Origin: Phycisphaerales bacterium | GTDB lineage: Bacteria > Planctomycetota > Phycisphaerae > Phycisphaerales > UBA1924 | NCBI GenBank assembly: GCA_020845755.1 | Contig: JADLFE010000033.1 | Coordinates: forward strand, 434,001-498,000 | Reading direction: 5' to 3' | DNA: 64,000 nt | In this document: positions 50,935-59,064 of the stretch, piece after piece | Layout: each line of letters starts with the position of its first letter | Position numbering within the stretch: position 1 is the stretch's first letter | Made by a program: the position numbers and the translations under genes | The notes under the pieces: generated by a model | What the model saw: only the letters and a program-made list of their open reading frames with translations | Databases searched by the model: none | Told to the model about the DNA's origin: nothing

Positions 50935-53523
50935 ATGCTCACGGGTTCGAAGGACTGGTTGCTGGTGTTGGTCGGCGCGGTGTTGGCGACGCTGCTCGGC
51001 GCGTCGGCGGCGTGGGGCGGCGTGGGCGCGGACGTGCGGCGTGCTCGGGCCGAGCCGCCGGTGAAGGTGTTCCTGCTCCTGGGCCAGTCGAACATGGAGG
51101 GGCACGGACGCATCAAGGCCGATATGAAGCGCAACGACGGGAAGGGGAGCCTCGAGTCGGCCGCGAAGAACCCGGCGTCGGCGGAGAAGTTCAAACGTCT
51201 GCTCGGCACGGACGGAACATGGATCGTGCGCGACGATGTGTGGGTTCATTACCTCGAGCGCAAGGGGAGGTTCACGCCGGGCTTTGGCGTGAACGAAGAG
51301 TGCGTCGGGCCGGAAATCGGCTTTGGTCAGGTGGTCGGCGACCGCTACAACGAGCCCGTCCTGCTGGTGAAACTGGCGTGGGGCGGCAAGAGCCTGGCGG
51401 TCGACTTCCGTCCGCCCAGTTCGGGCGGGCAGGTCGGGCCTTTCTACACCGAAGTGATCACGCGGACCAAGACGCTGCTCTCGAATCTGAAACGGGAGTT
51501 TCCCGAGTTTGGCGATCGCGGCTATGAGTTGGCGGGCATCGGCTGGCACCAAGGGTGGAACGACCGCGTCAATGCCGAGTTCGTCGCGGAGTACCGGGAC
51601 AACATGGTGAATTTCATCCGCGATATCCGCCAGGACCTCGGGGTGAAGGATGTGCCGTTTGTCATCGCCGAGACCGGGCAGGGCGGCCCGGGCGAGAAGG
51701 ACCGGCAGGCGCTGGCGCTGATGGAGGCCCAGGCCCAGGCGGCGGAGTTGGAGGAATTCCGCGGCAATGTCGCGTTCGTGGGGACGCGCGGGTTCTGGCG
51801 CGATGAGCGTGAATCGCCGTCGGACCAGGGCTATCACTGGAACTCCAACGCCGAGACGTATTACCTGATCGGCGAGGCGATGGGCGAGGCGATGGTGAGG
51901 ATGTGCGATCACCCGGTGCCGGCCGGCGAGCGCGCTCAGGCTGAGAAGCGTGAGCGGGCGCCGGAGAAGCCCCGCCCGGGCGAGATGTCGGGCTATCTGC
52001 TCGTGCCACATAGCAATGTCGGCAAGGAATACAACGCGGGGTTCTCGATGTATGTCGCCGCCTGGCCGCTGCTCAGGCACTATCCGGGCAACGAGTTTCA
52101 GTCGGGGCTGCCCGGGACGTGGATGTTCGCGCAGCAGGACACGCCGCTCAAGGGTGAGCACTATTCCGACATCGAGGGCGGCCTGGGCTGGTGGCGCGAC
52201 ACGCGGTTCGCCACGATGACGCCGAAGTTCATCATGGGCGGCGTGGCGCTGAACTTCTGTGAGTGGGCCAACGGCCCGGGCGCGGGCAAGGGACGCGATT
52301 GGGACAACCCCGCCGGGCATTACGCGATCGCGCAGATCAGCCCATGGATGCTCTGGCCTCCCGACGGCCTGAACCTCAAGCAGGGAACCTCGGGCGAACT
52401 CGTCGGCTATGGGTACCTGCCGCTCCCGCTCGTCGCGCCCAAGGCGACGACGAACGGCAAGGACATCCCGACGGGCGACCAGAGCTGGACTCTCTTCCTC
52501 AATACGGGCAACTTCAAGGGCCCGGTCGCGTTCTTTGTGCCGAATTTCTGGAGCAGGCCGACGCTCCAGCATCCGGAGTTTGCGGGCAAGTTCCTTGATG
52601 CACGCCCATCGGAACCGAACAAGGCGCTCCAGATGGAGACGCAGTACATCCCGGCCTCGTTCGCCAAGGACCGGCAGGGTCGCGAATATGCGAGGATCGC
52701 GCCGGTGTCGTTCCCACGCGATGCCAAGGGCGATTCGGTGCTCGTGCACCGCATGACGGCGTACAAGCGCGAGGCGCTCTGGACGAGCGTGCAGAAGTGG
52801 TTCGAGGGCGGCGCGCCCGCCCCGGGCGCTCTGGATACCAATCACGCCGCGGTGCATACGTTCAGCAACCAGGGCGGCTCGACGTGGCAGTTGCACGCGC
52901 CCGGCGCGGCCGACGACAACAAGGTGCCGATCAACTGGGAGTCGTTCGCGACGCCGGTGGCGATCGATGAGTTCACCTACGGCTATCGCTGGGATGAGAC
53001 CGCCGTTTCACCCAAGGGCAAACTGACGACGCTCCCGGAGTTCTACACGCTCGGAACCGGCGCGGATAACAAGCCGCGCTGGCGGGCGATCCGCGGCGTA
53101 GATGCTCCGGCGGAGACCGGCCTGCACAAGGTGTCGTTCCGCCGCCCGCGCGAGGCACCGGCACCCGAGGCGTATGTGACGCCCGAGGGAGCGACGAGCG
53201 TGTGGAAAGCGCCCGGGCCCGTGGCCGGGCCGTTCACTCGCACACTGGGCGACGGGAGCGTGGTGACGTATTCCTGGTATCGCTTCGCTGATCAGCCCGC
53301 GATGCTCAACGCGGACCTGACGCCCGCCGAGCGCGAGGATTTGCAGAAGAAGGTGGAGATGATCCATCGCCATTGGACCAAAGATCGGGAGTACCTGCCG
53401 CCGAACACGGTGGGAGTCCTGGCCGACGTCGATCCGGCGCTCCTGGTGACGCCGCCCAAGGGGATGGAGGCGGGGTATGTGCCGATCGTGACAAGGCAGG
53501 GGATCAAGCAGAAGGGTGGTTGA
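50935..53523 (+). CDS. secreted SGNH carbohydrate esterase (SASA family) with large C-terminal region
   Basis: An 862-residue exported protein. Signal peptide to about residue 30. The first 320 residues are a sialate-O-acetylesterase-type SGNH hydrolase: GQSNMEGHG with the nucleophile Ser 52, GWHQGWND as block III and YHWNSNAETY as the His block. The remaining 500 residues (about 350-862) have no family I recognise; they are tryptophan-rich with patches such as FIMGGVALNFCEWANG and read like a glycan-binding or structural half. AAAGGAA lies 7 bases before the ATG. It may remove acetyl groups from polysaccharides. Confidence 0.82.
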   Translation: MLTGSKDWLLVLVGAVLATLLGASAAWGGVGADVRRARAEPPVKVFLLLGQSNMEGHGRIKADMKRNDGKGSLESAAKNPASAEKFKRLLGTDGTWIVRDDVWVHYLERKGRFTPGFGVNEECVGPEIGFGQVVGDRYNEPVLLVKLAWGGKSLAVDFRPPSSGGQVGPFYTEVITRTKTLLSNLKREFPEFGDRGYELAGIGWHQGWNDRVNAEFVAEYRDNMVNFIRDIRQDLGVKDVPFVIAETGQGGPGEKDRQALALMEAQAQAAELEEFRGNVAFVGTRGFWRDERESPSDQGYHWNSNAETYYLIGEAMGEAMVRMCDHPVPAGERAQAEKRERAPEKPRPGEMSGYLLVPHSNVGKEYNAGFSMYVAAWPLLRHYPGNEFQSGLPGTWMFAQQDTPLKGEHYSDIEGGLGWWRDTRFATMTPKFIMGGVALNFCEWANGPGAGKGRDWDNPAGHYAIAQISPWMLWPPDGLNLKQGTSGELVGYGYLPLPLVAPKATTNGKDIPTGDQSWTLFLNTGNFKGPVAFFVPNFWSRPTLQHPEFAGKFLDARPSEPNKALQMETQYIPASFAKDRQGREYARIAPVSFPRDAKGDSVLVHRMTAYKREALWTSVQKWFEGGAPAPGALDTNHAAVHTFSNQGGSTWQLHAPGAADDNKVPINWESFATPVAIDEFTYGYRWDETAVSPKGKLTTLPEFYTLGTGADNKPRWRAIRGVDAPAETGLHKVSFRRPREAPAPEAYVTPEGATSVWKAPGPVAGPFTRTLGDGSVVTYSWYRFADQPAMLNADLTPAEREDLQKKVEMIHRHWTKDREYLPPNTVGVLADVDPALLVTPPKGMEAGYVPIVTRQGIKQKGG

Positions 53524-53746
53524 GTGCGATTTCAGTCGCATGGAACCGGGGCGGGGTCGGGGCGTCGATCCGGTGTGGTTTGCGACGTGCGGAGCCGCTC
53601 GGGACCGGTCTGGCCGGAATCGTGACCGATCCTCCCGCGAATCGGATCGGCTTTACTCGCCGGGCCCCGTCACTTAGCATGACCACCCGGGCGGGCCGTC
53701 AACCGACTGTCGGCCCGACCCAACCGCCGCCTGGAGGCACAGAACG

Positions 53747-53974
53747 ATGACCAAGTATGTTCGGACGATCGGGATTGCCTCGGCGGCATTGGCGCTGTCG
53801 CTGTCCGCCACGGCCGGCGCTCAACAGACCAAGGCGTTGGCGATGCCAAAGGCACCGACGGCCAAGGTCCCGGACGATCCCCCGGTGCTGATGTCGTACC
53901 TCTTTCTGCTGGTGATCGTCGGCGGGGCCGTGGGTGCCGCGCTGATCCCCAGCAAGCGCGGGCACCAGGACTGA
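53747..53974 (+). CDS. small exported single-helix protein
   Basis: A 75-residue protein with a signal peptide (about 1-25, ending TAGAQ), a short Pro/Lys linker, and one transmembrane helix near residues 48-65 (LMSYLFLLVIVGGAVGAAL), ending in a charged tail. CTGGAGG lies 8 bases before the ATG. Function unknown. It is first in a three-gene set of small exported proteins spaced 4-80 bases apart. Confidence 0.65.
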   Translation: MTKYVRTIGIASAALALSLSATAGAQQTKALAMPKAPTAKVPDDPPVLMSYLFLLVIVGGAVGAALIPSKRGHQD

Positions 53975-54051
53975 TCACGGGTTGATCATGCGGAGAAACG
54001 CCGCGCCGAACCGGATTGGACGGCGGCAGGAATTCATCGAAAGGACCACGC

Positions 54052-54351
54052 ATGCCCGGCAAGCCGAGCATTCGAACGCTGGCCGCCATCAATGGCGCGC
54101 TCATCCTGTCCTTGGGCCTTCTCATGCTGTCGGCACCAGCCACGGCCCAGCAGGGGGGCCCGGTGCGGGCCCGCGGCGAGTACACCATGGTCGCCGGCAA
54201 GACCGTCAGCGGGAGCAATTCCGCCGTCTACATCCTCGACGCGGCCAACCGCGAGATGGTCGCAGTCCGCTGGGATCAGGGGCGAAAGTCGCTCAGCGGA
54301 ATCGGGTATCGGAACCTCGACACAGACTCGAAGGCTCAGCCCGGGAGGTGA
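54052..54351 (+). CDS. small exported beta-domain protein
   Basis: A 99-residue protein. A signal peptide covers about 1-32 (ATAQ). The mature part is a small beta domain with RARGEYTMVAGKTVSG and AVYILDAANREMVAVRWD. This resembles the C-terminal domain of the next gene product, so the two are likely paralogous. An AAAGGA site precedes the ATG. Function unknown. Confidence 0.65.
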   Translation: MPGKPSIRTLAAINGALILSLGLLMLSAPATAQQGGPVRARGEYTMVAGKTVSGSNSAVYILDAANREMVAVRWDQGRKSLSGIGYRNLDTDSKAQPGR

Positions 54352-54355
54352 TGCG

Positions 54356-54769
54356 ATGAATGATCAAGCAACCAATCAGATCGCCGACCCGACCGCCCAC
54401 GCCGACGGAGCGACACCGAAGAAGAACGGCATGGGAGCGACGCCCGCGCGAGACACCGAACGTGGGCCGCGCTGGATGCTATCGGCCAGCGCCGTCGTGC
54501 TGCTCGGGCTTGTGGTGTGGCAGGCCCAGGCGAAGCAGATCGGGCGCGCCGACGGCGGCGGAGCGGGGATGGTCAGCAACGTCGGCGATTACACGATGAT
54601 GACGTTCCCCGTCGGCAACGAGGACATGCTGCTCACCCTCGACAACCGTTCCGAAGAGTTGTACGTCTACCGCGTCGAGAACCAGAACGCGGTGGCTCTC
54701 TTCCAGAAACTCAGCCTGCCGCGCCTGTTCAGCGAGGCACGCACGAGGGCCCAGGGTTCATCGAAGTAA
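54356..54769 (+). CDS. small membrane-anchored beta-domain protein
   Basis: A 137-residue protein with a polar N-terminus (1-38), one transmembrane helix at about 39-58, and a soluble beta domain: NVGDYTMMTFPVGNEDMLLTL, then EELYVYRVENQNAVALFQ. The domain mirrors that of the preceding gene (YTM-x-x-x and a strand pair ending in V-x-x). The start overlaps the previous gene's region by only a few bases, after GGGAGG. Function unknown. Confidence 0.65.
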   Translation: MNDQATNQIADPTAHADGATPKKNGMGATPARDTERGPRWMLSASAVVLLGLVVWQAQAKQIGRADGGGAGMVSNVGDYTMMTFPVGNEDMLLTLDNRSEELYVYRVENQNAVALFQKLSLPRLFSEARTRAQGSSK

Positions 54770-54828
54770 CCCAAGGTGGTGGGGGCGTGGTCGCCGATCG
54801 ATCGCCGCCTCATCCGGACGAATCAACG

Positions 54829-54853
54829 AAAAGGCCCTCCGCGTGGGAGGGCC
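54829..54853 (-). terminator. intrinsic terminator of gltA
   Basis: On the minus strand, GGCCCTCC / GGAGGGCC, an 8-bp stem with a 5-base loop, followed by TTTT. It lies 31 bases after the gltA stop. It may also slow transcripts arriving from the opposite side. Confidence 0.75.
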
Positions 54854-54884
54854 GTCGTTGCCGATGGTTTATGCGGTCGGTTGA

Positions 54885-56051
54885 TCACCGCTTGTCGAGC
54901 GGGGTGTAGGGGGCGGCGTGCGGGCCGACGTACTCGGCCTTGGGGCGAAAGAGGCGGTTGTCTGACAACTGCTCGATGATGTGCCCCGACCACCCGCTGA
55001 CGCGCGACATGGCGAACATGGGCGTGAAGAGATCGAGTTTGAGCCCGATCGAGTGGTACGTGGTCGCGGAGTAGAAGTCGACGTTTGGGTAGATCCCCTT
55101 GGCGCCGACCTCGCGGGCCATGATCTGCTCGATGCGGCTGGAGATCTCGTAGAGTTCGAGGTTGCCGGTGTCTGTCGCGATCTGCTTGGCGAAGGTCTTG
55201 AGGAACGTGGCGCGCGGGTCGATGGTCTTGTAGACACGGTGACCGAAGCCCATGATGCGGGCGCCCTCGTGACGCCGGGCGAGTTTGTCCATGATGAACG
55301 GCTCGATGATGGACATCACGTCCTTGCCCTGCTTCTTGGCGATGTCCTCGATCTCAAAGAGCATCTCCATGACCTCCTCGTTGGCGCCGCCGTGGAGCGG
55401 CCCGCGGAGCGAACCGATCGCCGCCGTGAGGGCCGAGTAGGTGTCGCTGAGCGTGGAGATGACGACACGAGCGGCGAAGGTGGAGTTGTTCAGGCCGTGA
55501 TCGGCGTGGAGGATCATGCAGATGTCGAACGCGCGGGCGACGGCGGGGGTCGGCTTCACGCCGTTGAGCATGTAGAGGAAGTTCTCGGCGAAGGTGAGTT
55601 TGGGATCGGGGTCGACCAGGGGCAGGCCGCGACGATTACGATCGAACATCGCGATGATCGCGGGGACCTGGGCGAGAACGTTGAGCGCCTTCTCGCGGAC
55701 CTTGGGGACCTCGACGGAGTTGGGGTCGCTGTCGTGCATGGCCAGCGACGAGACCATGGTGCGCAGCATGTGCATCGGCTGGGCGTTCTTGGGCACCGAC
55801 AGGATGCGCTCCTTCATCCCCGCGGGGAGCGCGTAGCGCGAGCGGAGTTGTTGCGTAAAGTCCGCCAGTTCGCCCTTGGTGGGAAGGCGACAGTTCCAGA
55901 GGATGAAGACGGTCTCTTCGAACGTTGAATTCCGCGCCAGATCGTCGATCGGTATGCCGACGTATTCCAGAATTCCTTTCTCTCCATCGATAAAGGACAT
56001 TCGAGTCTCGGCGGCGATGACGCCTTCCAGCCCCTTGGCGAACGTAGCCAT
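54885..56051 (-). CDS. gltA: citrate synthase
   Basis: A 388-residue citrate synthase, which joins acetyl-CoA and oxaloacetate. The active site is complete: the His of HADHGLNNSTF, the His of GPLHGGANEE with GFGHRVYKTIDPRA, and the Asp of YPNVDFYSA. The short form (under 400 residues) is like those of Gram-positive and thermophilic bacteria, and a 2-methylcitrate synthase is possible from sequence alone; no prp genes are near. Start at 56051 by homology; AAAGGTGGG lies 5 bases upstream. Confidence 0.95.
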   Translation of the reverse strand: MATFAKGLEGVIAAETRMSFIDGEKGILEYVGIPIDDLARNSTFEETVFILWNCRLPTKGELADFTQQLRSRYALPAGMKERILSVPKNAQPMHMLRTMVSSLAMHDSDPNSVEVPKVREKALNVLAQVPAIIAMFDRNRRGLPLVDPDPKLTFAENFLYMLNGVKPTPAVARAFDICMILHADHGLNNSTFAARVVISTLSDTYSALTAAIGSLRGPLHGGANEEVMEMLFEIEDIAKKQGKDVMSIIEPFIMDKLARRHEGARIMGFGHRVYKTIDPRATFLKTFAKQIATDTGNLELYEISSRIEQIMAREVGAKGIYPNVDFYSATTYHSIGLKLDLFTPMFAMSRVSGWSGHIIEQLSDNRLFRPKAEYVGPHAAPYTPLDKR

Positions 56052-56133
56052 ACGACCCACCTTTCGCGGAACAGGTGAAGACTCCGGCGCGGCGAGGCGA
56101 GCCCCTGGTCCGCCGCCCGGCCGGAGAGTGCGC

Positions 56134-56139
56134 ACTATA
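56134..56139 (-). promoter_or_regulatory. candidate -10 element of gltA
   Basis: TATAGT on the minus strand, about 82 bases before the gltA ATG. The leader is long, unlike the leaderless genes. A matching -35 element is not clear. Confidence 0.35.
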
Positions 56140-56201
56140 GAAACCCCCTCGGACCACAGCCACAGATTCCCACATTCGCCGCCCGCTCTTTCCCGCCTCC
56201 G

Positions 56202-56207
56202 TACCAT
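56202..56207 (+). promoter_or_regulatory. TANNNT -10-like element of the rhomboid gene
   Basis: TACCAT, 5 bases before the GTG at 56213. It is among the clearest cases; the gap (CCGCC) cannot act as a ribosome site. Confidence 0.5.
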
Positions 56208-56212
56208 CCGCC

Positions 56213-57391
56213 GTGATTTTTCCGGTCGGAACATCCCGCCCACATCGGCGACCCGCCACGATCACGTTCGCCCTCATCGGGGCGATGCTCGCCACCTTTC
56301 TATTCGCGCGGTTTCAGGCCCGCCTCGATCCCGTGATGTACGCGGATCTGCTGAGTCGCCTCCACCTCACATGGAAGCCGTCCGAGCCCTGGCGCTTCAT
56401 CACCTACGCCTTCGCCCACGCGGATTGGTGGCATGTGATATCCAACACGGTCTTTCTGTGGGTGTTCGGCCCCAGCGTGGAAGATCGCTTCGGGCACGCG
56501 GGATTCCTCGCCTTCTTCCTCGCCGGATCGGTCTTTTCAGGACTGGGGCATATCGCCCTGAGCCCCGCACCGGTGATCGGCGCCTCGGGCGCGATCTCCG
56601 CCGTCACCGGCGCGTACCTGGTGCTGTTCCCACGCACGACCGTGCGCATTCTTTTCATTGTTTTCTTTAGTTTCTATGACATCCCCGCGACATGGTTCAT
56701 CGCGGCCGCGGTCATCCTTGACTTCCTGCGCATGGGCGACGGCGGCCAGATCGCGCACGGCGCGCACCTTGCCGGATACTTCACGGGCTTCATCGTCGGG
56801 GGCGGCCTGCTCGCGACGCGTCTCCTCCCGCGCGAGCCCATGTACGACCTGGTCTCGATCTGGCAGCACCGCAAGCGCCGCGGCGCCCTGAAGGCCGCCG
56901 TCGAGCAAGGACGGAATGAACACCTCGCCAGGATCACGCCGGGCGGCGATCCCTCCATCGCCGAGCACGCCGCACGCCGACGCGCGAAGATCTCCGAACG
57001 GCTCGCGTCGGGCGATCGTGCCGGGGCGGCCGACGAGTACGAACTCCTGCTCTCAGAGAACGGCCTGGCCTCTCCCGCGGCTCTCCTGTCCAAGCGAACG
57101 CACTTCGAGGTCGCCGGCGCGCTCTATCAACTCGCCCGATACCCCCGCGCCATGAGCGCCTTCGAACTCTTCGCCAGGGGATATCCCAACGACCCGCAGA
57201 CAATCGGCGTGCGGCTCCTGATGGCCGCCATCGCGACTCGCCACGTGAAGGACTACGCACGCGCGGGTTCAATCCTCGACGAGATTGCGCCGAAACTCTC
57301 CGCCGACCAGCAGGCCTTCGCCGCCGACCTGCGCTCCGAACTCGGCGCGCGCCAGTCATGTCCTTCACAGACGCCAGGAGGCCTCGCATGA
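56213..57391 (+). CDS. rhomboid family intramembrane serine protease
   Basis: A 392-residue protease of the membrane. Six helices lie between residues 17 and 205. HADWWHVISN is the oxyanion helix, GASGAISAV holds Ser 125 and AHGAHLAGYFTGF holds His 185, giving the Ser-His dyad. The C-terminal 180 residues (about 215-392) are soluble, helical and TPR-like (ALYQLARYPRAMSAFELFARG). GTG start at 56213 supported by TACCAT. The trpF start overlaps its stop (ATGA). Confidence 0.93.
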   Translation: MIFPVGTSRPHRRPATITFALIGAMLATFLFARFQARLDPVMYADLLSRLHLTWKPSEPWRFITYAFAHADWWHVISNTVFLWVFGPSVEDRFGHAGFLAFFLAGSVFSGLGHIALSPAPVIGASGAISAVTGAYLVLFPRTTVRILFIVFFSFYDIPATWFIAAAVILDFLRMGDGGQIAHGAHLAGYFTGFIVGGGLLATRLLPREPMYDLVSIWQHRKRRGALKAAVEQGRNEHLARITPGGDPSIAEHAARRRAKISERLASGDRAGAADEYELLLSENGLASPAALLSKRTHFEVAGALYQLARYPRAMSAFELFARGYPNDPQTIGVRLLMAAIATRHVKDYARAGSILDEIAPKLSADQQAFAADLRSELGARQSCPSQTPGGLA

Positions 57392-58020
57392 GCCGGACTC
57401 GAATCAAGATCTGCGGCATTCGCGACGAGGACTCCGCCGTCGCCGCCATCGAGGCCGGCGCCGACGCGCTGGGCTTCGTCTTCGTCCGCTCCAGCCCCCG
57501 ATACATCGACCCCGCCCTGGCCTGGTCGCTCGCCTCCGCGCTCCCGCCCTTTGTCTCCAGTGTCGGCGTCTTCATGAACGCCTCTGTCGACCACTTCTGC
57601 GACGTCGAAGAAACCTGCCCCACCACCCTCGCGCAACTCCACGGGAGCGAGGACGAGGCGACCGTCAAGCAGTGCGGCCCAGGGATCGTCCGCGGCTTGC
57701 GCTTCAGCGCCGACACCATCGACGCCGACCTCGCGCGCTGGGATGCCCTCGACGAGGTCGACGCCATCCTTGTCGATGGCTCCGCGGGCGGCGAGGGAAC
57801 CACCCTCGATTGGGAGCGCCTCGGCGCCGCTATCGAACCGATCTCCAAACGCATCATCCTCGCGGGCGGCCTGACGCCCGCGAATGTTGGTGACGCGATC
57901 CGCATCGTCCGCCCCTACGCCGTCGATGTCTCCAGCGGCGTCGAGCGAGAGCGCGGCGTGAAGGACCCGACGCTCATCGAGGCGTTCTGTGATGCCGTAC
58001 GCCACGCCGATCGCGGGTAG
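57388..58020 (+). CDS. trpF: phosphoribosylanthranilate isomerase
   Basis: A 210-residue TIM-barrel enzyme of tryptophan synthesis. The catalytic Cys is in RIKICGIRD, GADALGFVFV and SPRYI follow, ILVDGSAGGEGTT holds the phosphate and Asp region, and ILAGGLTPANV and VDVSSGVE close the barrel. Start at 57388 coupled to the rhomboid stop (ATGA). No other trp genes are in the window, so the pathway is split. Confidence 0.96.
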   Translation: MSRTRIKICGIRDEDSAVAAIEAGADALGFVFVRSSPRYIDPALAWSLASALPPFVSSVGVFMNASVDHFCDVEETCPTTLAQLHGSEDEATVKQCGPGIVRGLRFSADTIDADLARWDALDEVDAILVDGSAGGEGTTLDWERLGAAIEPISKRIILAGGLTPANVGDAIRIVRPYAVDVSSGVERERGVKDPTLIEAFCDAVRHADRG

Positions 58021-58049
58021 CAGGGTTTTGGAAGGGAATTACGCGGGTC

Positions 58050-58068
58050 GGGCCCGAGCGGCGGGCCC
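58050..58068. other. hairpin in the trpF-atpG gap
   Basis: GGGCCCG, 5-base loop, CGGGCCC, a 7-bp perfect stem with no T-run. It could be the end of the rhomboid-trpF transcript or a Rho-independent structure that is too weak. Confidence 0.35.
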
Positions 58069-58092
58069 TCGGAGTACCCCTGCGGTGGTGCC

Positions 58093-58098
58093 TACACT
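58093..58098 (+). promoter_or_regulatory. TANNNT -10-like element of atpG
   Basis: TACACT, 9 bases before the ATG at 58108. Confidence 0.4.
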
Positions 58099-58107
58099 TC
58101 CGCCCCT

Positions 58108-58995
58108 ATGGGCAAAACGCGCGAAATCAAGCGGCGAATCAAGGCGGTCGGCAACATCCGCCGCATCACCAAAACGATGCAGATGATCGCGACGGCGAAG
58201 TTCTCGGCCAGCCAGAGCCGCGCCGTTGCCAGCAAGCCCTACACCAAGGCCCTCTTCGCCCTCGTCGGCGAATTGACCGGCGGCCTGGGCGATGTCTCCC
58301 ACCCCCTCCTCACCGGCGGCGGCTCGGGACAGGAACTCACGCTCATCATCACGTCGGACCGGGGCCTGTGCGGCCCGTACAACAGTTCGCTCCTCCGCAC
58401 CGCGATGCAGTTCTTCCGGAGCAGCGAATCGGCCCGTAATGGACAGATCGAACTGGTCGGCAAGAAGGGCGCCGGCGCCCTCAAGTACAACCGCATCCCT
58501 GTCGCCAAGCAGCACGCGCAGTTCGGCGATAAGCCCACCTACGACGCCGTGGAGGCGCTGGCCCAGGATTTCATCAACCGCTTCTCGGTCGGCGAGATCT
58601 CGACCGTCCGCGTGATCTACATGCAGTTCCTCTCCGCTGGTCGCCAGCGACCCGAAGTTCTGCAACTCCTGCCCTTCAAGCCTACGGCGGCGAGTGATCA
58701 CGCCCACGCAGGCGCCGCGGCCGAGACCAAGGCCAAGGCCCAGTACGAGTTCAGCCCCGCGCCGAAGGAGTTGCTCGACGATCTGCTCCCGGCGGCCGTC
58801 AAGGCCACGCTCTTCCAGTGCTTCATGGACGCGAACGTCAGCGAGAACGTGGCCCGCATGGTCGCCATGAAGGCCGCCACGGACAACGCGGGCAAGATGG
58901 GCAAGCGCCTGACCCGCATGTACAACCGCGCCCGCCAGGCCCAGATCACGACGGAATTGACCGAGATCATCTCCGGCGCGGCGGCGCTGGCGTAA
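58108..58995 (+). CDS. atpG: ATP synthase F1 subunit gamma
   Basis: A 295-residue central stalk subunit of F1. The N-terminal coiled coil (TREIKRRIKAVGNIRRITKTM, first 20 residues) and C-terminal one (MVAMKAATDNAGKMGKRLTR) are the strongest family marks. SDRGLCGPYNS is conserved too. A loop near residue 195-215 is Ala/His rich. Normally atpG lies between atpA and atpD; here the flanking genes are trpF and a helicase on the opposite strand, so it is isolated and has its own TACACT. Confidence 0.95.
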   Translation: MGKTREIKRRIKAVGNIRRITKTMQMIATAKFSASQSRAVASKPYTKALFALVGELTGGLGDVSHPLLTGGGSGQELTLIITSDRGLCGPYNSSLLRTAMQFFRSSESARNGQIELVGKKGAGALKYNRIPVAKQHAQFGDKPTYDAVEALAQDFINRFSVGEISTVRVIYMQFLSAGRQRPEVLQLLPFKPTAASDHAHAGAAAETKAKAQYEFSPAPKELLDDLLPAAVKATLFQCFMDANVSENVARMVAMKAATDNAGKMGKRLTRMYNRARQAQITTELTEIISGAAALA

Positions 58996-59064
58996 CCCAT
59001 GTCACGCAACCCGCTCCGGTGAGCGCCCGCGAATCGAGGCGCTGGTGCGCCACGTGCGAGGACG

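Noticed and set aside
50241-53523. Anti-phage or toxin-antitoxin island around the orphan nuclease
   Set aside because: The neighbours are a lipase-like hydrolase and a carbohydrate esterase; no mobility or defence gene is adjacent.
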